Origin: an uncultured bacterium
GTDB lineage: Bacteria > Cyanobacteriota > Vampirovibrionia > Gastranaerophilales > Gastranaerophilaceae
DNA: 64,000 nt
Assembly (NCBI GenBank): GCA_946622415.1
Contig: CAMOPX010000008.1
Coordinates: forward strand, 1 to 64,000
Direction of reading: 5' to 3'
How positions within the stretch are numbered: the first letter of the stretch is position 1; every line of letters starts with the position of its first letter. The position numbers were made by a program, and so were the translations under genes. Under the pieces are notes generated by a model. The model did no database searches. It was not told the DNA's origin and was given only the letters and a program-made list of their open reading frames with translations. Shown piece after piece: positions 1-10,110 of this stretch.

Positions 1-125
1 TGCTCATCGCATTGTACTTATTCCACACACTGCTATCGCTTTGAAGACACCCCAAGGGTGCTTCCATTTTGTACGGCTCATTCTTCGTCTACAAAATTAG
101 GGCGTAGGTCGCTCTTTACTCCAAA
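1..125 (-). repeat. Edge copy of the modular hairpin repeat family seen at 46.4-46.9 kb (truncated by the window edge)
   Basis: Reverse complement reads GTACAATGCGATGAGCA; TGCGATGAGCA is identical to 46641..46651 and 46792..46802. It also contains GCCGTACAAAATG followed by a CACCC-TTG-GGGTG hairpin, and GTAGACGAAG resembling GCAGACGAAG of the array. Confidence 0.5.
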
Positions 126-128
126 TTT

Positions 129-162
129 AAAAAACCTCGGATATTTAATTCTGAGGTTTTTT
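129..162. terminator. Rho-independent terminator-like hairpin
   Basis: AAAAAACCTC ... GAGGTTTTTT inverted repeat. Confidence 0.6.
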
Positions 163-284
163 ATTATATTATATTGTTATTTTGTCGGGTTAAAACCCGA
201 CTTATAGTCTATTTTTAAACCTTTATGATAAGTATTATTGTTGGTTTTAAGATTCTGAAACAAGTTCAGAATGACAACATTCAA

Positions 285-704
285 TTATTTACACAAAATA
301 TTATAGAACAAATCTCCTCTTGAATCAGGTATAATGTTATTCCATGAAGAACGGTAAATCGGGAAATTGAATTTTTTTATAAAATTGCCTTCCGTATCAT
401 AAATTACAACTGCTTTTGGTGCAACTTTTCTTTGTTTACAATTGATTAAAGCTCGTGTCATTGTATAGGATATTTTTTTATTATATTCTTTTTCGTAATT
501 TGTAAAATAAGCGCCATTATCGTTTAATTCTTTTGTCCAGTAGCTTCTGATATCTGTTTGTTTGAAGCCGAGTTTATCAATATATGTAGTAATACTATCC
601 GTATCCATAAATAATCCGTTATCAATTTGTTTCCAGTTGCTCGCAAAAGTTATATCGGAATTTATAAATATTAATAATACAGCGATTAAAAAAAGTTTTT
701 TCAT
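285..704 (-). CDS. Small secreted protein, surface-adhesin E-like
   Basis: 139-aa ORF, N-terminal signal peptide, W-x-x-I-D...MDTDSI...K...N...Y pattern and a Cys pair. Confidence 0.55.
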   Translation of the reverse strand: MKKLFLIAVLLIFINSDITFASNWKQIDNGLFMDTDSITTYIDKLGFKQTDIRSYWTKELNDNGAYFTNYEKEYNKKISYTMTRALINCKQRKVAPKAVVIYDTEGNFIKKFNFPIYRSSWNNIIPDSRGDLFYNILCK

Positions 705-776
705 AAGATTCTCCTTTAGTTTCTATGTTATCAATATATTTATTTAAAGTAAAGATAAAAGCAAAACGAATGAATT

Positions 777-809
777 AAAAAAGCTTTAGAATAAATCTAA
801 AGCTTTTTT
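777..809. terminator. Rho-independent terminator-like hairpin
   Basis: AAAAAAGCTTTAGA / TCTAAAGCTTTTTT 14-bp stem. Confidence 0.75.
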
Positions 810-1032
810 AATTTTAATATCTTCTTAAATCTGATTTAACTCTGTTTAATTTTCTTTTTAAATAATAATTTTCGTTTTCCAATCTTCTTATTTTTGATTT
901 TTTCTCATTTTCGCTGAGATTTCTTGATGATTGAATTGAACTTATTTTTCTTTGATTTTGTTTTATTGTGTATTCAATTCCTGATAATTCACATTGTAAA
1001 ATAATTTATATAAAAACTGTATACTAATTACT

Positions 1033-1064
1033 TTTTATTTATTTATTTATTTATTTATTTATTT
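1033..1064. repeat. Tetranucleotide microsatellite (TTTA)n, about 7 copies
   Basis: A at 1037, 1041, 1045, 1049, 1053, 1057, 1061 with TTT between. Confidence 0.9.
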
Positions 1065-1138
1065 TGTTTTAATGGTATTATCTTCACTTTGAAAGTACTT
1101 AAATTATTTATGGTTTATGTTATGAAATAATAGAATCA

Positions 1139-3970
1139 CTAAATATTTAAATATTTTTTCAGGTATCTTCCTGTGTAGCTGTTCTTTTCTTTTATAATTT
1201 GCTCGGGCGTACCTTTAAAAATAACTTCTCCGCCGCCTTCGCCGCCATTTGGCCCGAGGTCGATTATCCAATCGGCACATTTTATTATATCCATATTATG
1301 TTCAATAATAAGCACCGTATTTCCATTATCTGCTAACTGTTGCAGCATTGTTATTAATTTATCGATATCATAAAAATGCAGTCCCGTAGAAGGTTCATCT
1401 AAGATATAAAGGGTTTTTCCCGTTGCACGCTTGTTTAATTCAAGCGCAAGTTTTACCCTTTGGGCTTCGCCGCCCGATAGCGTTGTTGCGCTTTGTCCGA
1501 GTTTTATATAATCAAGACCCACGTCGTACAAGGTTTGTAATCTGTTTGCGATTTTCGGAACATTTTTGAAAAATTCAAGAGCTTCTGCAACATCCATCTC
1601 AAGAACATCCGCTATTGATTTTCCTTTGTATTTAACTTCTAAAGTTTCTTGGTTGTATCTTTTTCCCTTACAAACGTCACATGTTACATAGACATCAGAT
1701 AAAAAGTTCATTTCAATTTTTAATAAACCGTCGCCTGAACATTTTTCACATCTTCCGCCTTTAACGTTGAACGAGAATCTGCCTTGTTTGTAGCCTCTCA
1801 TTTTTGCCTCCGGCGTTTGAGCAAACAGCTCTCTTATATGGGTAAACACTTCCGTATACGTTGCAGGATTAGAGCGAGGTGTTCTTCCTATCGGGGATTG
1901 ATCCACTACGACCAATTTATCAATATATTTAAAACCTTTAATTTCGTCTACACCTTGGGGTTTGGGTTTGTTTCTCAATAATTCATGACGGGCATATTGA
2001 GAAATTACATCAGAAACGAGAGTAGATTTTCCCGAGCCTGATACACCTGTTATAGCAACAATTTTTCCTAACGGAATATTTACATCTATATTTTTCAGAT
2101 TATTTTTGTGAGCATTTTTAATTTCAAGAAATTCTCCGTTACCCTCTCTTCTGCTTTTCGGGACAGGAATTTTCTTTTTTCCTGACAAATATTGACCGGT
2201 TAAGGATTCGGGAGTATTTTTAATATCTTCTATACTTCCTGTTGCAACAATATTTCCGCCTTTTATTCCCGCATAAGGACCGATATCAACAATATAATCA
2301 GCGGCACGCATTGTATCTTCATCATGCTCTACTACAATAAGTGTGTTGCCTAAGTTTCTTAATTTCATTAAAGTTGAAATTAACATGTCATTATCTTTTT
2401 GATGCAGACCTATAGAGGGTTCATCCAGAACATATAATACACCGGACAACCCGCTTCCGATTTGTGTTGCGAGCCTTATTCTCTGTGCTTCGCCGCCCGA
2501 GAGTGTACCTGAGCTTCTGGATAAAGTAAGATAGCCTAATCCTACATCCAATAAAAATTTTAATCTTGCTCTTATTTCATCGAGTAACTGATGGGCTATT
2601 TTCATTTTAAATTCACTCAATGAAAGATAAAGCTCTTGTATAAATTCATATTCTTTATCAATCGACATTGAACAAAATTCAAAAATATTTTTTTCGTTAA
2701 TTTTGACACTTAAAGCAAAAGGATTCAATCTTCCGCCGTTACAGGCTTTGCAGGGGTTTGAAATCATATATTTTTCAATTTCCGCTCTGATTAAATCCGA
2801 ATCGGATTCATATTTTCTTGTTAAATAAGGTATTACGCCCTGATAACTCATAACATGAGTGCGATAGTGTTTTGTGCCGAAATCGGCATATGTGATTTTT
2901 ATTTTTTCATCACCGTTTCCATAAAGAATAATACCTTTTTGAGCAGGTGTGAGTGATTTAAAAGGTGCTTCAAAATCAATTTTATAATGCTCGCACACGC
3001 TTTCTAAAACATCCGAGTAATATGGGTTTGCAGTTCTTGCCCAAGGATAAATTGCTCCTTCTTTTAAAGACTTATCTTTATCCGGAACAACGAGGTCGGG
3101 TGAAATTTCAAAATGAGCACCAATACCGTGACAAACGGGGCATGCGCCTTGCGGATTGTTAAAACTCATTAAACGTGGCGTGAGTTCTTCAAAACTTATT
3201 GAACAATCGGGACATGCTAATTTTTCTGAAAAAATTGTATCTGTGTTGTTGTCTAAATTATTAACAATTAAAAGTCCGTCAGATTTTAAAAGAGCTGTTT
3301 GTGCAGAATCGAAAACCCTTGATTTTGCTGATTCTTTTACGATAATTCTGTCTACAATAATTTCAATTGTATGTTTTTGTGTTCGATTTAATTCAATTTC
3401 GTCTTCTTCTAAATTATATATTTCTCCGTCTGCTCTGACACGAATAAAACCTTCTTGAGACAAGGCGGAGAGCATTTGCTTGTATTCGCCTTTTTTGCTT
3501 CTTACAATAGGAGATAGAATTTGTATTTTTGTACCTTCTTTTAAAGACATTATTTTATCAACAATTTCATCTATTGTTTGAGGTACGATTTCTTTTCCGC
3601 ATTTAGGGCAATGCGGCGTTCCGATTCTTGCGTAGAGCAATCTCAAATAGTCATATATTTCGGTTATTGTACCGACGGTTGAACGAGGGTTATTTGAGGT
3701 GGATTTTTGGTCAATGGAAACGGCGGGAGAGAGTCCATCTATTCTTTCCACATCGGGTTTATCCATTTGCCCCAAGAATTGTCTTGCGTATACGGATAAA
3801 CTTTCGACGTATCTTCTTTGTCCTTCGGCAAAAATTGTATCAAAGGCAAGAGAGCTTTTTCCTGAGCCTGATACACCGGTAAAAACCGTAAGTTCGTTTT
3901 TCGGTATTTTTAAAGATATATTGTTTAAATTGTGGGCATTTGCTCCGTAGATTTCAATTTCATTATTCAT
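1139..3970 (-). CDS. uvrA: Excinuclease ABC subunit A
   Basis: 943 aa; two ABC ATPase modules (GVSGSGKSSLAFDT, GVSGSGKSTLV), LSGGEAQR twice, CxxC zinc fingers. Confidence 0.98.
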   Translation of the reverse strand: MNNEIEIYGANAHNLNNISLKIPKNELTVFTGVSGSGKSSLAFDTIFAEGQRRYVESLSVYARQFLGQMDKPDVERIDGLSPAVSIDQKSTSNNPRSTVGTITEIYDYLRLLYARIGTPHCPKCGKEIVPQTIDEIVDKIMSLKEGTKIQILSPIVRSKKGEYKQMLSALSQEGFIRVRADGEIYNLEEDEIELNRTQKHTIEIIVDRIIVKESAKSRVFDSAQTALLKSDGLLIVNNLDNNTDTIFSEKLACPDCSISFEELTPRLMSFNNPQGACPVCHGIGAHFEISPDLVVPDKDKSLKEGAIYPWARTANPYYSDVLESVCEHYKIDFEAPFKSLTPAQKGIILYGNGDEKIKITYADFGTKHYRTHVMSYQGVIPYLTRKYESDSDLIRAEIEKYMISNPCKACNGGRLNPFALSVKINEKNIFEFCSMSIDKEYEFIQELYLSLSEFKMKIAHQLLDEIRARLKFLLDVGLGYLTLSRSSGTLSGGEAQRIRLATQIGSGLSGVLYVLDEPSIGLHQKDNDMLISTLMKLRNLGNTLIVVEHDEDTMRAADYIVDIGPYAGIKGGNIVATGSIEDIKNTPESLTGQYLSGKKKIPVPKSRREGNGEFLEIKNAHKNNLKNIDVNIPLGKIVAITGVSGSGKSTLVSDVISQYARHELLRNKPKPQGVDEIKGFKYIDKLVVVDQSPIGRTPRSNPATYTEVFTHIRELFAQTPEAKMRGYKQGRFSFNVKGGRCEKCSGDGLLKIEMNFLSDVYVTCDVCKGKRYNQETLEVKYKGKSIADVLEMDVAEALEFFKNVPKIANRLQTLYDVGLDYIKLGQSATTLSGGEAQRVKLALELNKRATGKTLYILDEPSTGLHFYDIDKLITMLQQLADNGNTVLIIEHNMDIIKCADWIIDLGPNGGEGGGEVIFKGTPEQIIKEKNSYTGRYLKKYLNI

Positions 3971-4051
3971 AATAAAATTTTAGCACACGGGATTTAATAA
4001 ATTTAGTAAATTAAAAAATTTATTTTATAAAATTGAAATCAATAAAAATAA

Positions 4052-4837
4052 TCATTCTGCGCCCATCTCTTTAATTACGGAAAAAATAGTTCTATTCACG
4101 TTTTCAAGAAGTTTTTGTTCTTCAAGTTCTATATTTTCCTTTGAATACTGTCCTTGTTGCACGGGCACATATTTTGCGTAGTAATTTGCATTATATTTCA
4201 AGTTTCCGAGAGTCTTTGCCATATAGTTTGTTGCAAGAATATCATTGTAACTTTCTTTTAAAGATTCTGACGTACTTTTGTATTTTTTTTCAAAATTTTG
4301 GCAATATAAATCAATCACATTAACATTTGCATTAAATCTTTGGATTGTGCCTTTTTCTTCAATACATTTTTGCAAATTATAAAGTGCTGTTTTTATTTTT
4401 AAAATATCATTTATATATTGACTGTTGGGTTCTTTTTTTATGATTTTATCAAGAAAAAGAGTATCATTTGTCGGAGCTTCTTTAAAACTTGTTTCATCGG
4501 TCTCATCTTCGGGAATAATTTGCATATCCATATTTGAAGACGTTTTTGTTTGTTGTTTTAAATAGTTAAAATCAGCCTCGATATCGGGGAGTTTCCCATA
4601 ATATCCGCGTGGTATTTCTTCTTCTTTGTTTGTTTGCGGGTTGAATCTTGTATTTTTTTCTTTTTTTGGTTTTTTTGAGGGTTTTTCTTTTACTTGAGGG
4701 GGCTGTTCCTTTATAACCGAAGGACTCTTAGGTTTTTCTATCGGAAAATAAGTATTCAACTGATAGCCTTCATCAGAGTAGGCATTTAAACTAAAAAATA
4801 TTAATAAAATAAATAAAATATTTAAAAATTTTTTCAT
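4052..4837 (-). CDS. Hypothetical exported protein
   Basis: 261 aa, N-terminal signal peptide, Pro/Lys-rich linker. Confidence 0.5.
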   Translation of the reverse strand: MKKFLNILFILLIFFSLNAYSDEGYQLNTYFPIEKPKSPSVIKEQPPQVKEKPSKKPKKEKNTRFNPQTNKEEEIPRGYYGKLPDIEADFNYLKQQTKTSSNMDMQIIPEDETDETSFKEAPTNDTLFLDKIIKKEPNSQYINDILKIKTALYNLQKCIEEKGTIQRFNANVNVIDLYCQNFEKKYKSTSESLKESYNDILATNYMAKTLGNLKYNANYYAKYVPVQQGQYSKENIELEEQKLLENVNRTIFSVIKEMGAE

Positions 4838-4840
4838 AAA

Positions 4841-5665
4841 TTATTTCAACAGGTTTTGTAACAAAGTTTCCAACAATTTGTCATAAGTTGAAAAGATTTT
4901 GCTTGAAATTTCAAGCTGGTTTTTTGCTTCTTTCCAGTATGTTGCGTTTGCTTTGAAATCTATATTGGATAATTCAATAAGTCCGCTTCTTATTTCACCC
5001 CTGCCCGCAACAGGTTTTCCTGAATATCTTGTTTCCAAAAATTGTCCGCTTTTAAATTCAAAGAGTTCTTGAGGATTGTGAAAATTTGCGAGTGCAATTT
5101 TAAACAAAGGTGTCATTTCTTTTCCGTTATTGGCTTTTCCGTAGAAGACGCCGTCTCCCTTTATTTCAAATTCATCATATTTGCCTAAATATTTGCCGTT
5201 ATCGGGATCAATCCACATTTTGATTTCCGATGTCGGAATATTCATAGCACCGCCCTCGGATAAAGAATCCATTCCGTTATTTTTGCCTGCGGTCATTATT
5301 TCGCCTTTATCATTCAAGATGTAACCCTGAACGGCAGAGCCGTCTGATGCTCTATATACACCTTCTCCATCCAGCTTAAATTCGCCAAGACGAGTGTAGG
5401 CAGTTCTTCCTTCATCATTTTTTAATATAAAATATCCGCTTCCTTCAAGAAAAACATTTTCATCCGAAGTTCCGGGGATTGCTTTACCTTGCCCTACATT
5501 TTTCAATAGTCTGTCAGGCATGGCATTATCCAGATAAGTTTTAAAGGTCATTTTATTTTCTTTAAATCCGGGAGTATATAGATTCATCATATTTTCAGAC
5601 AAATCATCCATCCAGATTCGGGTGTTTTTGCTGTAATTCATTGAATTTATGTACATGTTTGTCAT
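4841..5665 (-). CDS. Flagellar hook/rod protein of the FlgE/FlgF/FlgG family
   Basis: N-terminal ...YTPGFKEN, GSGYFILKNDEGRTAYTRLGEFKLDGEGVY, C-terminal GLIELSNIDF. Confidence 0.85.
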   Translation of the reverse strand: MTNMYINSMNYSKNTRIWMDDLSENMMNLYTPGFKENKMTFKTYLDNAMPDRLLKNVGQGKAIPGTSDENVFLEGSGYFILKNDEGRTAYTRLGEFKLDGEGVYRASDGSAVQGYILNDKGEIMTAGKNNGMDSLSEGGAMNIPTSEIKMWIDPDNGKYLGKYDEFEIKGDGVFYGKANNGKEMTPLFKIALANFHNPQELFEFKSGQFLETRYSGKPVAGRGEIRSGLIELSNIDFKANATYWKEAKNQLEISSKIFSTYDKLLETLLQNLLK

Positions 5666-5689
5666 AAAATTTTCCTTTATTTATCTTGA

Positions 5690-6523
5690 TTAATTGATGA
5701 AATCCATTACCGATTGCAAAAGATCTTTATAAGTGGACATTATTTTTCCCGAACAATCGTATTGTTTTTGTGCGAGTTTCCACTTGTTTACATTTGTTCT
5801 CAAATCCACATTAGATAGTTCTACATGGCCGCTTTTTACTTCTCCTGTTGCAATAGAGGGTTTGCCTGAATATGCGGTTTCTAAATATTGTCCTCTTTTA
5901 AATTCAAAGAGTTCATTCGGGTTATTAAAATTCATTAATGCGAGTTTATAAATAGGCACTTGAATTTTTCCGTCGTCTGCTTTTCCGTATAAAATGCCGT
6001 CGTCTTTTATTTCATATTCTTCATATTTGCCTAAATATTTGCCGTTATCAGGGTCAATCCAGAGTTTTATTTCTGTTGTCGGAACGGCATTGGCACCGCC
6101 TTCTTCTATTGTTTTTTTGAAGGCTTCGGAATCCAGTGATTTTGTTCCTGCCATTATTTCGCCGTTGTCATTCAAAATATAACCTTGAACTTTAGAACCG
6201 TCGGATGCTTTATATACACCTTCTTTATCGAATTTAAAATCACCATATCTTGTGTATGCAAGTTTTCCTTCTTCGTTTCTTATTACAAAATATCCTTTAC
6301 CCAATAAGAAAACGTTGGAATCCGAAGTTCCGGGGACAGCTTTTCCTTGCAGAGGATTTTTTTCCACTTTATCAATAACGGCTGAATCAAGATAAGTTTT
6401 GAAGCTTACCTGATTTTCCTGATATCCGGGGGTGTATGCGTTCATGAGGTTTTCAGATACCGCATTCATCCAGTAGATAACATTTTTTTGTATATTCATT
6501 GCATTGATATAGCTATCTCTCAT
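5690..6523 (-). CDS. Flagellar hook/rod protein of the FlgE/FlgF/FlgG family (tandem paralogue)
   Basis: Strong alignment with the 4841..5665 product: YTPGY, GKGYFVIRNEEGKLAYTRYGDF, SGHVELSNVDL. Confidence 0.85.
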   Translation of the reverse strand: MRDSYINAMNIQKNVIYWMNAVSENLMNAYTPGYQENQVSFKTYLDSAVIDKVEKNPLQGKAVPGTSDSNVFLLGKGYFVIRNEEGKLAYTRYGDFKFDKEGVYKASDGSKVQGYILNDNGEIMAGTKSLDSEAFKKTIEEGGANAVPTTEIKLWIDPDNGKYLGKYEEYEIKDDGILYGKADDGKIQVPIYKLALMNFNNPNELFEFKRGQYLETAYSGKPSIATGEVKSGHVELSNVDLRTNVNKWKLAQKQYDCSGKIMSTYKDLLQSVMDFIN

Positions 6524-7178
6524 TGTTTTCCTCTTGTTTCTTTTGTCTTTGGTTTTGTTGTTCGTTATTTTTGTATTTTGAATAAGATAATTCGCTGTAG
6601 TTTATTTCTTCGTCATCAAATCTCTGTTTAAGACATGAGATGTTATTCTTTAAATAGCTTTCGGCTTCTGAAGTTCCCGGGATAAAATGGGCTTGTATTT
6701 TGCCTTTAGAATCCAGTTTTAATATAACCGTTACATCGTTATCAAAATCCAAACGAATCGGCTTTTTGGATTCAAGTGAAGTTGCAAGCATATTTAAAAG
6801 GGGATTGGAGGCATCAATTTTTTTACCGTCAAATGTTTTTAAGGAAATATTCCCGTCATTAACGGAATAATTAATTAAATTTTCCTGATTTAATAAATTT
6901 ATAAAAAATATTGCGTCATTTATTCCGATTTTATCCGCATTAATTTCAAATTCAGACCCGAAATCCAATTCAAGAAATCTGGAATTTATTTCATCCTCTA
7001 AAGATGAAGCCTCGCTTGAGCTGAAATCTTTTATTATATTTTCAAGCTTGTCTTTAATATCGGAAAAAACGGTTGATGAAGGTTTTTGAACGTAATTGTT
7101 TTGTCCGAAAATGTCGTTTACTTTGTTTTGGATTCTGTCCGATGCGCATTCTTTTTCTGTAATTGTGTTAATTTCCAT
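6513..7178 (-). CDS. Hypothetical protein in flagellar operon (possible hook-length/FliK-like, positional only)
   Basis: 221-aa ORF between hook-family and FliJ-like genes, overlapping both; no diagnostic motif. Confidence 0.5.
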   Translation of the reverse strand: MEINTITEKECASDRIQNKVNDIFGQNNYVQKPSSTVFSDIKDKLENIIKDFSSSEASSLEDEINSRFLELDFGSEFEINADKIGINDAIFFINLLNQENLINYSVNDGNISLKTFDGKKIDASNPLLNMLATSLESKKPIRLDFDNDVTVILKLDSKGKIQAHFIPGTSEAESYLKNNISCLKQRFDDEEINYSELSYSKYKNNEQQNQRQKKQEENNER

Positions 7179-7665
7179 AATTTTCCGTATCTCTTTGTAA
7201 TTTCATTAGTTCTTCAAGTTCTTGCTCTTCTTTTTTCTCTCTGTTTTTTATAAAGAATTTTTGTGAGCCTATTTCATTAAGTTCTTTTAATTCTCTGGCT
7301 TTTTCTTCTTGTTTGTATACTTCTTTCTGGTTTTCTTTATGCTTTTCCAGTACATTTACTTCTTGTTCGCGTTGTATGAGGAGTTCTTTTTCTTTTTCCA
7401 GTTGTTTTATTGCTTCTTGTTTTTCTTGTTGGAGTTTTTCATCTTCTTCCCAAAGATGTTTAATAAATTTATCGTATTGTTCGTACATCATGGGGTCTGC
7501 TTTTCGCATTTGTTCGGATAGATTTTTTATCTGTTCTCGGTTTTGTATTATTAGAAATTCTATTCTGTTTACTTCTTCTTGTGCTTTTATTACTCTTTGG
7601 AGTTGTTCTTCTTTTTTTCTTATTCTTATTTCAAGTATTTTTTGCAGTCTGTAGCGAAAAGGCAT
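7168..7665 (-). CDS. fliJ: FliJ-like flagellar export coiled-coil protein
   Basis: MPFRYRLQKILEIRIRKKEEQLQRVIKAQEEVNR start and long coiled coil, typical of FliJ. Confidence 0.75.
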   Translation of the reverse strand: MPFRYRLQKILEIRIRKKEEQLQRVIKAQEEVNRIEFLIIQNREQIKNLSEQMRKADPMMYEQYDKFIKHLWEEDEKLQQEKQEAIKQLEKEKELLIQREQEVNVLEKHKENQKEVYKQEEKARELKELNEIGSQKFFIKNREKKEEQELEELMKLQRDTENYGN

Positions 7666-7769
7666 AATTACTCTCCGTACTAATTGACGGCTGAATATGT
7701 AATTTATTTAATAAAAAAATTGCCAAAGTCAAAAAAATCAATTAAACATATGATTTTCATTAAAAAAAT

Positions 7770-8729
7770 ATGAATGATAATTTTATTGTTATGATGAGGG
7801 GAATTATAAAAAAAATCTTATTTAGTTTGAGTATATTGTTTTTTAGCATTAACAATTCTTTTGCATTGGAAAAAATAGGAATCATAACAGATACATTATT
7901 GACCCCTGTTAATTATTACAATGCATATTACAGGACGCCGGAATTTTTTGCTCAGGATGTCAGATTACAGTTACACAAAAAAGGTGTTCAGGTTTTAACC
8001 ATGGACGAAACCAGAGAAGCTCTCAAAAAATCCGGTATGACACAAAGGGATATTGAGAGTCTGGTTACGCTTCAACAGGGATATGGTGTTGAATACAAAA
8101 CACTGAAAAAAATTGCAAAAAAGCTTGGTGTATCCAAAATGGTGCTATTAACAATGGGAATGGATACACAGAGGGATTTTTTGAAGAATACGATTTGGAA
8201 TATAATTAATTCTCCGGGGCAGGATGTTGTTAATCCTACTCATCGTGTGAGTGTATATGTAACTTTTGTTGATGTTAATAAAGAAAACGTACTCTGGGAA
8301 AGTATTTATGCAAAAAATATCAGAAACAATAAAATGAAAAATTTAGATACGACAATATCTTCAAATTATGAGGGTATGTTAAGATTAAAAGAATACTCTA
8401 AATATATAAGTCCTGATATTGCATATAATGTTAAAATGAAAATGCTTAACGTAAATTATGTTGAACCTCCGACGGCAATAACAAGAGCAAACGTTAAACA
8501 ATACGTTAAAGATAGACACAACATAGGCGTTAAAAAGGAATTATCCGAAATAGAAAGACAAAAATGGGATACGGATAAACTCATGATGGATACGGGACAA
8601 AATATCAAAAATACTGCACAAAGAGTAAAAAATGGTACCGTAACTACAGGAAACAAAGTAAAAGACGTATTTGTTAATATAAAATCAAAAATATTCAGAA
8701 AAGGCAAAGACGTAATTCAGGAATTGTAA
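7770..8729 (+). CDS. Exported protein of unknown function
   Basis: 319 aa, signal peptide, TolB/CsgG-like N-terminal alpha/beta pattern; no firm family. Confidence 0.5.
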   Translation: MNDNFIVMMRGIIKKILFSLSILFFSINNSFALEKIGIITDTLLTPVNYYNAYYRTPEFFAQDVRLQLHKKGVQVLTMDETREALKKSGMTQRDIESLVTLQQGYGVEYKTLKKIAKKLGVSKMVLLTMGMDTQRDFLKNTIWNIINSPGQDVVNPTHRVSVYVTFVDVNKENVLWESIYAKNIRNNKMKNLDTTISSNYEGMLRLKEYSKYISPDIAYNVKMKMLNVNYVEPPTAITRANVKQYVKDRHNIGVKKELSEIERQKWDTDKLMMDTGQNIKNTAQRVKNGTVTTGNKVKDVFVNIKSKIFRKGKDVIQEL

Positions 8730-8751
8730 ATAAAATTATAAAGGAGATAAT

Positions 8752-9381
8752 ATGGCAAAACCGGTTAACGAAAAAGAAGATAAGAATCCTAACAATAAAA
8801 AGGAAGTTAATACAAGTACAATGATGATAATTACAACGGGTATAATTTGTATCGTTGTTGTAATTTGTATGTTGATTATGTATTTGCTTATTGATTCATC
8901 GGTAAACAAAAAAATAGCAAAAATTGCACCCGATGAACAAGAACAAGTTGAAGAAGAAGAGGAAGAAGAAGAACCCAATTTGACAAAGCAAGAAGGAGTA
9001 TTACTTGATTTAGGAGATTTTGTTTTAAATTTGGCAGATACTGCTCAAAGAAGATATATCAAGGTTGCCGTTGCTTTAGAATTATCAAAAACAAAAGAAG
9101 AAATTGAACAAGAAAAAAACGCTCCTCAACCTAAAGGCGGACACGGAGGAGAAGCTGAAGCACCCGATAATAATGCTGCAATTATTGCAGAAATGGACAG
9201 ATATAAACCTGTAATCAGAGATTCAATCATTTCTACACTGTCAAATAAAACTTCTGATGAACTTTCTACTTCAATAGGAAAAGAAATGGCAAAAGATGAA
9301 ATAGTGGAAGCTGTTAACGGAATATTTGATAACAGAAGAAAAGTAATAAGAGTAAGCTTCGGGCAATTTATCATTCAATAG
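8752..9381 (+). CDS. fliL: Flagellar basal body-associated protein FliL
   Basis: Single TM, acidic linker, LGDFVLNLADTAQRRYIKVAVALEL, C-terminal DELSTSIGKEMAKDEIVEAVN...FGQFIIQ. Confidence 0.85.
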   Translation: MAKPVNEKEDKNPNNKKEVNTSTMMIITTGIICIVVVICMLIMYLLIDSSVNKKIAKIAPDEQEQVEEEEEEEEPNLTKQEGVLLDLGDFVLNLADTAQRRYIKVAVALELSKTKEEIEQEKNAPQPKGGHGGEAEAPDNNAAIIAEMDRYKPVIRDSIISTLSNKTSDELSTSIGKEMAKDEIVEAVNGIFDNRRKVIRVSFGQFIIQ

Positions 9382-9398
9382 AATTCAGCAGGTAAAAA

Positions 9399-10058
9399 GT
9401 GCAAGAAGATAACGCAGATAACAATTTAAATAATGAACAATTAAACAGCATGTTTTCTGATGCTGCACCTGAGGAAATTCCGCAGGATGCAATAAATAAC
9501 GAAGGCGCTTCGCTTTTTGGTGCGGCTGATTTTGATAATGATAAATTAAACAAAGAATCCTCTGAGATTAATGCGGAAGCTGAGGAAGTTGCCGACGATA
9601 AAAATATTAATAAAGATGTTAAAAATGAATCCTTGTTTGATGAAACGGAAGATAATATTAAATCTGAATCAAATGAAGCAGACCTGCCCAAGGAAAAAAT
9701 AAATCTCAAGTTTGGCGATGATGACGAAACTCAAACGGATGATTCTTTAATTACTGTTCGCCCTGTAAGATTTCAGGAATTTGATGAACCTAAACTGAAT
9801 TTATCAATGAAGAAAAATCTCGATATCATGCAAGATATCCCGATGCATATTACAGTTGAATTAGGCAGAACAAAATCCACAATAAAAGACATAATAAATA
9901 TGGATATAGGTTCTGTTGTCGAATTGGATAAAATTGCAGGTGAACAAGTTGAAATATATGCAAATGAAAAGCTCATAGCCAGAGGCGAAGTAATAGTTAT
10001 TGAAGATAAATTCGGTGTAAGGGTAGTAAATACAAATATACAAAAAGAAACAGTATAA
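9399..10058 (+). CDS. fliN: Flagellar motor switch protein FliN/FliY-type (SpoA domain), GTG start
   Basis: C-terminal [66 protein letters not shown]. Confidence 0.88.
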   Translation: MQEDNADNNLNNEQLNSMFSDAAPEEIPQDAINNEGASLFGAADFDNDKLNKESSEINAEAEEVADDKNINKDVKNESLFDETEDNIKSESNEADLPKEKINLKFGDDDETQTDDSLITVRPVRFQEFDEPKLNLSMKKNLDIMQDIPMHITVELGRTKSTIKDIINMDIGSVVELDKIAGEQVEIYANEKLIARGEVIVIEDKFGVRVVNTNIQKETV

Positions 10059-10110
10059 TTTTGCTTATTTTTTGTGATAAAATTAAAATCTAATGTTAAA
10101 AGGCTAAATT

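Noticed and set aside
1033-1064. Phase-variable coding repeat (TTTA)n
   Set aside because: The repeat contains stop codons when read through in any frame, so it cannot lie inside a CDS; at most it affects promoter spacing.
7309-7654. Plus-strand Phe/Ser-rich ORFs at 7309..7521 and 7313..7654
   Set aside because: Antisense of the Lys/Glu coiled-coil fliJ; composition is a codon artefact.
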